A stretch of DNA of 64,000 nucleotides from Ecytonucleospora hepatopenaei (taxonomy: Eukaryota; Microsporidia; Enterocytozoonidae): the NCBI GenBank assembly GCA_026692725.1, contig JAPMUG010000001.1, forward strand, positions 434,001 through 498,000, in the 5' to 3' direction. Under the pieces are notes generated by a model. It searched no databases, was not told the origin of the DNA, and worked only from the letters and a program-made list of their open reading frames with translations. Numbering within the stretch: position 1 is the first letter of the stretch; every line of letters begins with the position of its first letter. A program made the position numbers and the translations under genes. Shown in pieces: positions 61,676-64,000 of this stretch.

Positions 61676-64000
61676 TTAAATAATTTCAATTATTTCCCTA
61701 TAAACTTTTTCTAAGTCTATTTCAAAACAACTCATAGGCAGTGATATGTTAAAAATGCTGTTTACTTTATTGCTTACAACGCCTATTACGCCTATACACG
61801 CACCATCCATAAAAACAAATGCAGATTGATTTCTTACCAGGTATTTCATATAATTTGCATATTTATAAGCAATATTACGAGAATCATCAAGGTCTACATT
61901 AATCTCATTTTGGATGCAAAATTGCCTCCCATTTTCACTCTCTAATTTTTTCTCATTTTCTACCAAAAACTCCTCATACTCTGTCATTCTTCTGTATTCA
62001 ACCTTCTTATTTATTTTTTTAAACAAAAATTTTATAACATCAATTATTTCTTCTAATTTACTGCTGTTATTTGCACAAACACCACTCATAAAACGTTTAT
62101 TTTCTGAAACTATACTGAAATGATTATTTTCATCATTATTTAAATTTATATTTTTAACTTTATTTAAAATATAATTCTTATCAGAAACATTTTCATTTTC
62201 TTTTAAATCCTTAAAATGTTTATTTTTATTTGTAATTTTTAATGCGTTAATAACCACATCAGCTATTTCAAACATTCTTATTGGTAATTTAGCATTTTGA
62301 TTACATGAAATACTTTTAAAAATACCAGGAAGTAAACTAGTTCTAACAACTTCATATTCTTTACTTTTAGCATGCATAATTTTAACAGTAGAAGAAAATA
62401 CAATATTACTATTACTTATACTATTTATATTATTGTTACTTATACTATTTATATTACTATTACTTATACTATTTCTATATTTAATTCCAGTCCTTCCAAA
62501 AATATTTTCTTTTTCACTTAATAATGTCAATGTTAATACCTCATTAAAATTTGATAATGCCAATTCTTCTCTAAATTTATCTGTAAACTTGTTTAATAAA
62601 TTTTCTTTACCAGTGGTAAAAGCATTCATCACACTCAATTTATTACTGTTAATTTCATCCTTAATTCTTTCAAAGCCATAAGCTATCAAAATGTCTTCAA
62701 TAATATCACATTTGTCCAAAATGTCCATGCGTATCCTATGTGGAATGACAGAAATATTTTCATTTTTTAAGATGACATCCATCTGCATACCCTCCAAAAA
62801 TGTTTTTATTTGTTTACCATTTAAGCTTAAACCAGTCTTTATGCGTATTTCATTAAGGGTAAAATCATAGCAAATTCTATCTTCAAGAAGAGAGTTGGAA
62901 TATTCTACAATATTACTGTTATTATCAGTATTACATAAAGTATTATTGTTATTATCAGTATTACATAAAGTATTATTGTTATTATCAGTATTACATAATC
63001 TATTATTGTTATTGCAATTATCTATTTCTACCAACTCAATTTGACCCTCACCCTTAAAATTCAATAAAATTAAGTTTAAAACCTGTTCAACCCTATTCCT
63101 ATCATTACCAGTAACTTCAACAAAAATATTCCTAGTGTTTTCTTCAATTTTACTCCAATTGCTGTTTATGACAGGAGGAACACTTAAAACCATGTCATTT
63201 AATTTAAAATAAACACATTTTTCATTACAAATGTTAGTATTATTATTATTATCAGTATTATTGTTAGTATTATTGTTAGTATTATTGTTATTGTTTAAAT
63301 TATTATCAGTATCCTTACTAAATAAATGTAAATATTTCTGTAAATTTATCTTTAAATGATCTTTAAACTCACTAACTTTTATCTTATTTATATTAGTGTT
63401 ATTTATATTACTGTTTATATTAGTGTTATTTATATTATTATCTATTCCACTATGTAATGGATCAATATAAACATTATTTATATAATCATCTTCATATAAA
63501 ATATTAATTATATTATCATTATCATTTATATTAGTATTATCATTATCATTTATATTAGTATTATTAGTATTATTAGTATTATTAGTATTATTATAATATT
63601 CTATTATCTTATCTAAATCATGTGTTCCTATTGCCACTGCCACTCTATTCCTCCCTATTGTTGCATGTAACTTATCTTGATAATTTATAAATGATTGATA
63701 ATTTATAAATGATTGATAATTTAACTTAACATTCTTTATAATACCACATGCAATATATTTTCTACTATCAGTGTATTTCTTAATAATTTTTAATTTATCA
63801 CTATATTTAATATTATTTGATTTAATATTTGATTTAATATTGATATTATTTGATTTAATATTGATATTATTTAATTTATTATTGATATTATTTGATTTAA
63901 TATTTGATTTGTTATTGATATTAGTATTTGAACTATTTATAAATGTACATATTGCATTTGTTAATCCTTCTAAACATAATAAATCATATCTATTAGCTGC
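61676..64000 (-). CDS. FARSB: Phenylalanyl-tRNA synthetase beta subunit, 5' end beyond the window
   Basis: At least 774 codons, open through the window edge. Landmarks from the N-terminal side are NRYDLLCLEGL (just inside 64000), VAVAIGTHDLD (near 63613-63647), the B3/4-type LNDMVLSVPPVINSNW with NTRNIFVEVTGNDRNR, and the B5 domain (FTLNEIRIKTGLSLNGKQIK to CDIIEDILIAYGFERI). The class II-like core follows (VVRTSLLPGIFKSISCNQNA, RMFEIADVVI), then VFMDGACIGVIGVVSNKV at the end. It pairs with the alpha subunit to charge tRNA-Phe. Asn-rich inserts lie at several loops, including three ten-codon CNTDNNNNTL-type tandem units (62930-63010). The frame has no break. Confidence 0.92.
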   Translation of the reverse strand, partial: AANRYDLLCLEGLTNAICTFINSSNTNINNKSNIKSNNINNKLNNINIKSNNINIKSNIKSNNIKYSDKLKIIKKYTDSRKYIACGIIKNVKLNYQSFINYQSFINYQDKLHATIGRNRVAVAIGTHDLDKIIEYYNNTNNTNNTNNTNINDNDNTNINDNDNIINILYEDDYINNVYIDPLHSGIDNNINNTNINSNINNTNINKIKVSEFKDHLKINLQKYLHLFSKDTDNNLNNNNNTNNNTNNNTDNNNNTNICNEKCVYFKLNDMVLSVPPVINSNWSKIEENTRNIFVEVTGNDRNRVEQVLNLILLNFKGEGQIELVEIDNCNNNNRLCNTDNNNNTLCNTDNNNNTLCNTDNNSNIVEYSNSLLEDRICYDFTLNEIRIKTGLSLNGKQIKTFLEGMQMDVILKNENISVIPHRIRMDILDKCDIIEDILIAYGFERIKDEINSNKLSVMNAFTTGKENLLNKFTDKFREELALSNFNEVLTLTLLSEKENIFGRTGIKYRNSISNSNINSISNNNINSISNSNIVFSSTVKIMHAKSKEYEVVRTSLLPGIFKSISCNQNAKLPIRMFEIADVVINALKITNKNKHFKDLKENENVSDKNYILNKVKNINLNNDENNHFSIVSENKRFMSGVCANNSSKLEEIIDVIKFLFKKINKKVEYRRMTEYEEFLVENEKKLESENGRQFCIQNEINVDLDDSRNIAYKYANYMKYLVRNQSAFVFMDGACIGVIGVVSNKVNSIFNISLPMSCFEIDLEKVYREIIEII
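62925..63010. repeat. 30-bp in-frame tandem repeat inside FARSB
   Basis: Three consecutive units (TATTATCAGTATTACATAAA core) encoding CNTDNNNN-type decapeptides on the minus strand. Length changes by whole units would keep the frame. Confidence 0.85.

Noticed and set aside
63601..63643. Start of PheRS beta at the GTG near 63643
   Set aside because: The frame continues upstream through RNR and NRYDLLCLEGL, conserved parts of the family, to the window edge, so the true start lies outside.

Overview
The window looks like part of a microsporidian nuclear genome. It is extremely A+T-rich, its genes are mostly intronless and close together, and it carries compact versions of core eukaryotic genes: proteasome alpha2, ribosomal protein L10, lysyl- and phenylalanyl-tRNA synthetases, Pol III subunit C11, RRS1, V-ATPase subunit d and a Rab prenyltransferase beta subunit. 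There are three nuclear tRNA genes and many decayed DNA transposons. Long Asn-rich insertions in several conserved enzymes recall the Daphnia parasite Hamiltosporidium, but that genus assignment is an inference from memory and not tested.

Layout. (1) 1-16.6 kb is a transposon graveyard of hAT, Tc1/mariner and Merlin remnants, all frame-broken and nested. It also holds six copies of a ~320-340 bp element with TG...CA ends and 5-bp target duplications. That element encodes a short Arg-rich peptide and looks like a solo LTR that starts a gag-like ORF. (2) 17-22 kb is a gene island: a secreted charged protein, a CCCH zinc-finger protein, PSMA2, RPL10 and a Pho80-like cyclin, separated by AT microsatellites. 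(3) 22-38 kb has no recognisable host gene. It contains a hAT element split by a Merlin element with a perfect 9-bp target duplication, and an AT-rich core of about 3.7 kb flanked by inverted repeats of about 540 bp (27.2-32.0 kb). A second hAT/Merlin nest, an IS630-like element, a FLYWCH/MULE fragment and a small MITE family follow. The inverted-repeat structure resembles regional centromeres of some yeasts and is the main structural candidate for something undescribed. (4) 38-47.5 kb is a compact housekeeping block almost free of Asn-rich inserts: tRNA-Lys, RPC11, three unassigned or weakly assigned genes, a DHHC palmitoyltransferase, RRS1, tRNA-Gln, VMA6, tRNA-Ser, an amino-acid permease and LysRS. 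(5) 47.5-57.8 kb holds an Xaa-Pro aminopeptidase split by a frameshift, BET2, a PUS1-like gene broken in Asn-rich tracts, and an SPX-EXS (SYG1/XPR1) protein. (6) 57.9-61.6 kb is a same-strand tandem array of five predicted secreted proteins, at least three of which appear to be diverged paralogs. The PheRS beta gene follows and runs off the window end.

The genes do not form operons. Common themes are translation and ribosome biogenesis (L10, RRS1, KRS, PheRS, PUS1, tRNAs), vesicle and membrane traffic (BET2, DHHC, V-ATPase), nutrient or phosphate transport (permease, SYG1) and candidate host-facing secreted proteins. A TACCCTT-like box lies upstream of many starts, as expected for microsporidian promoters.
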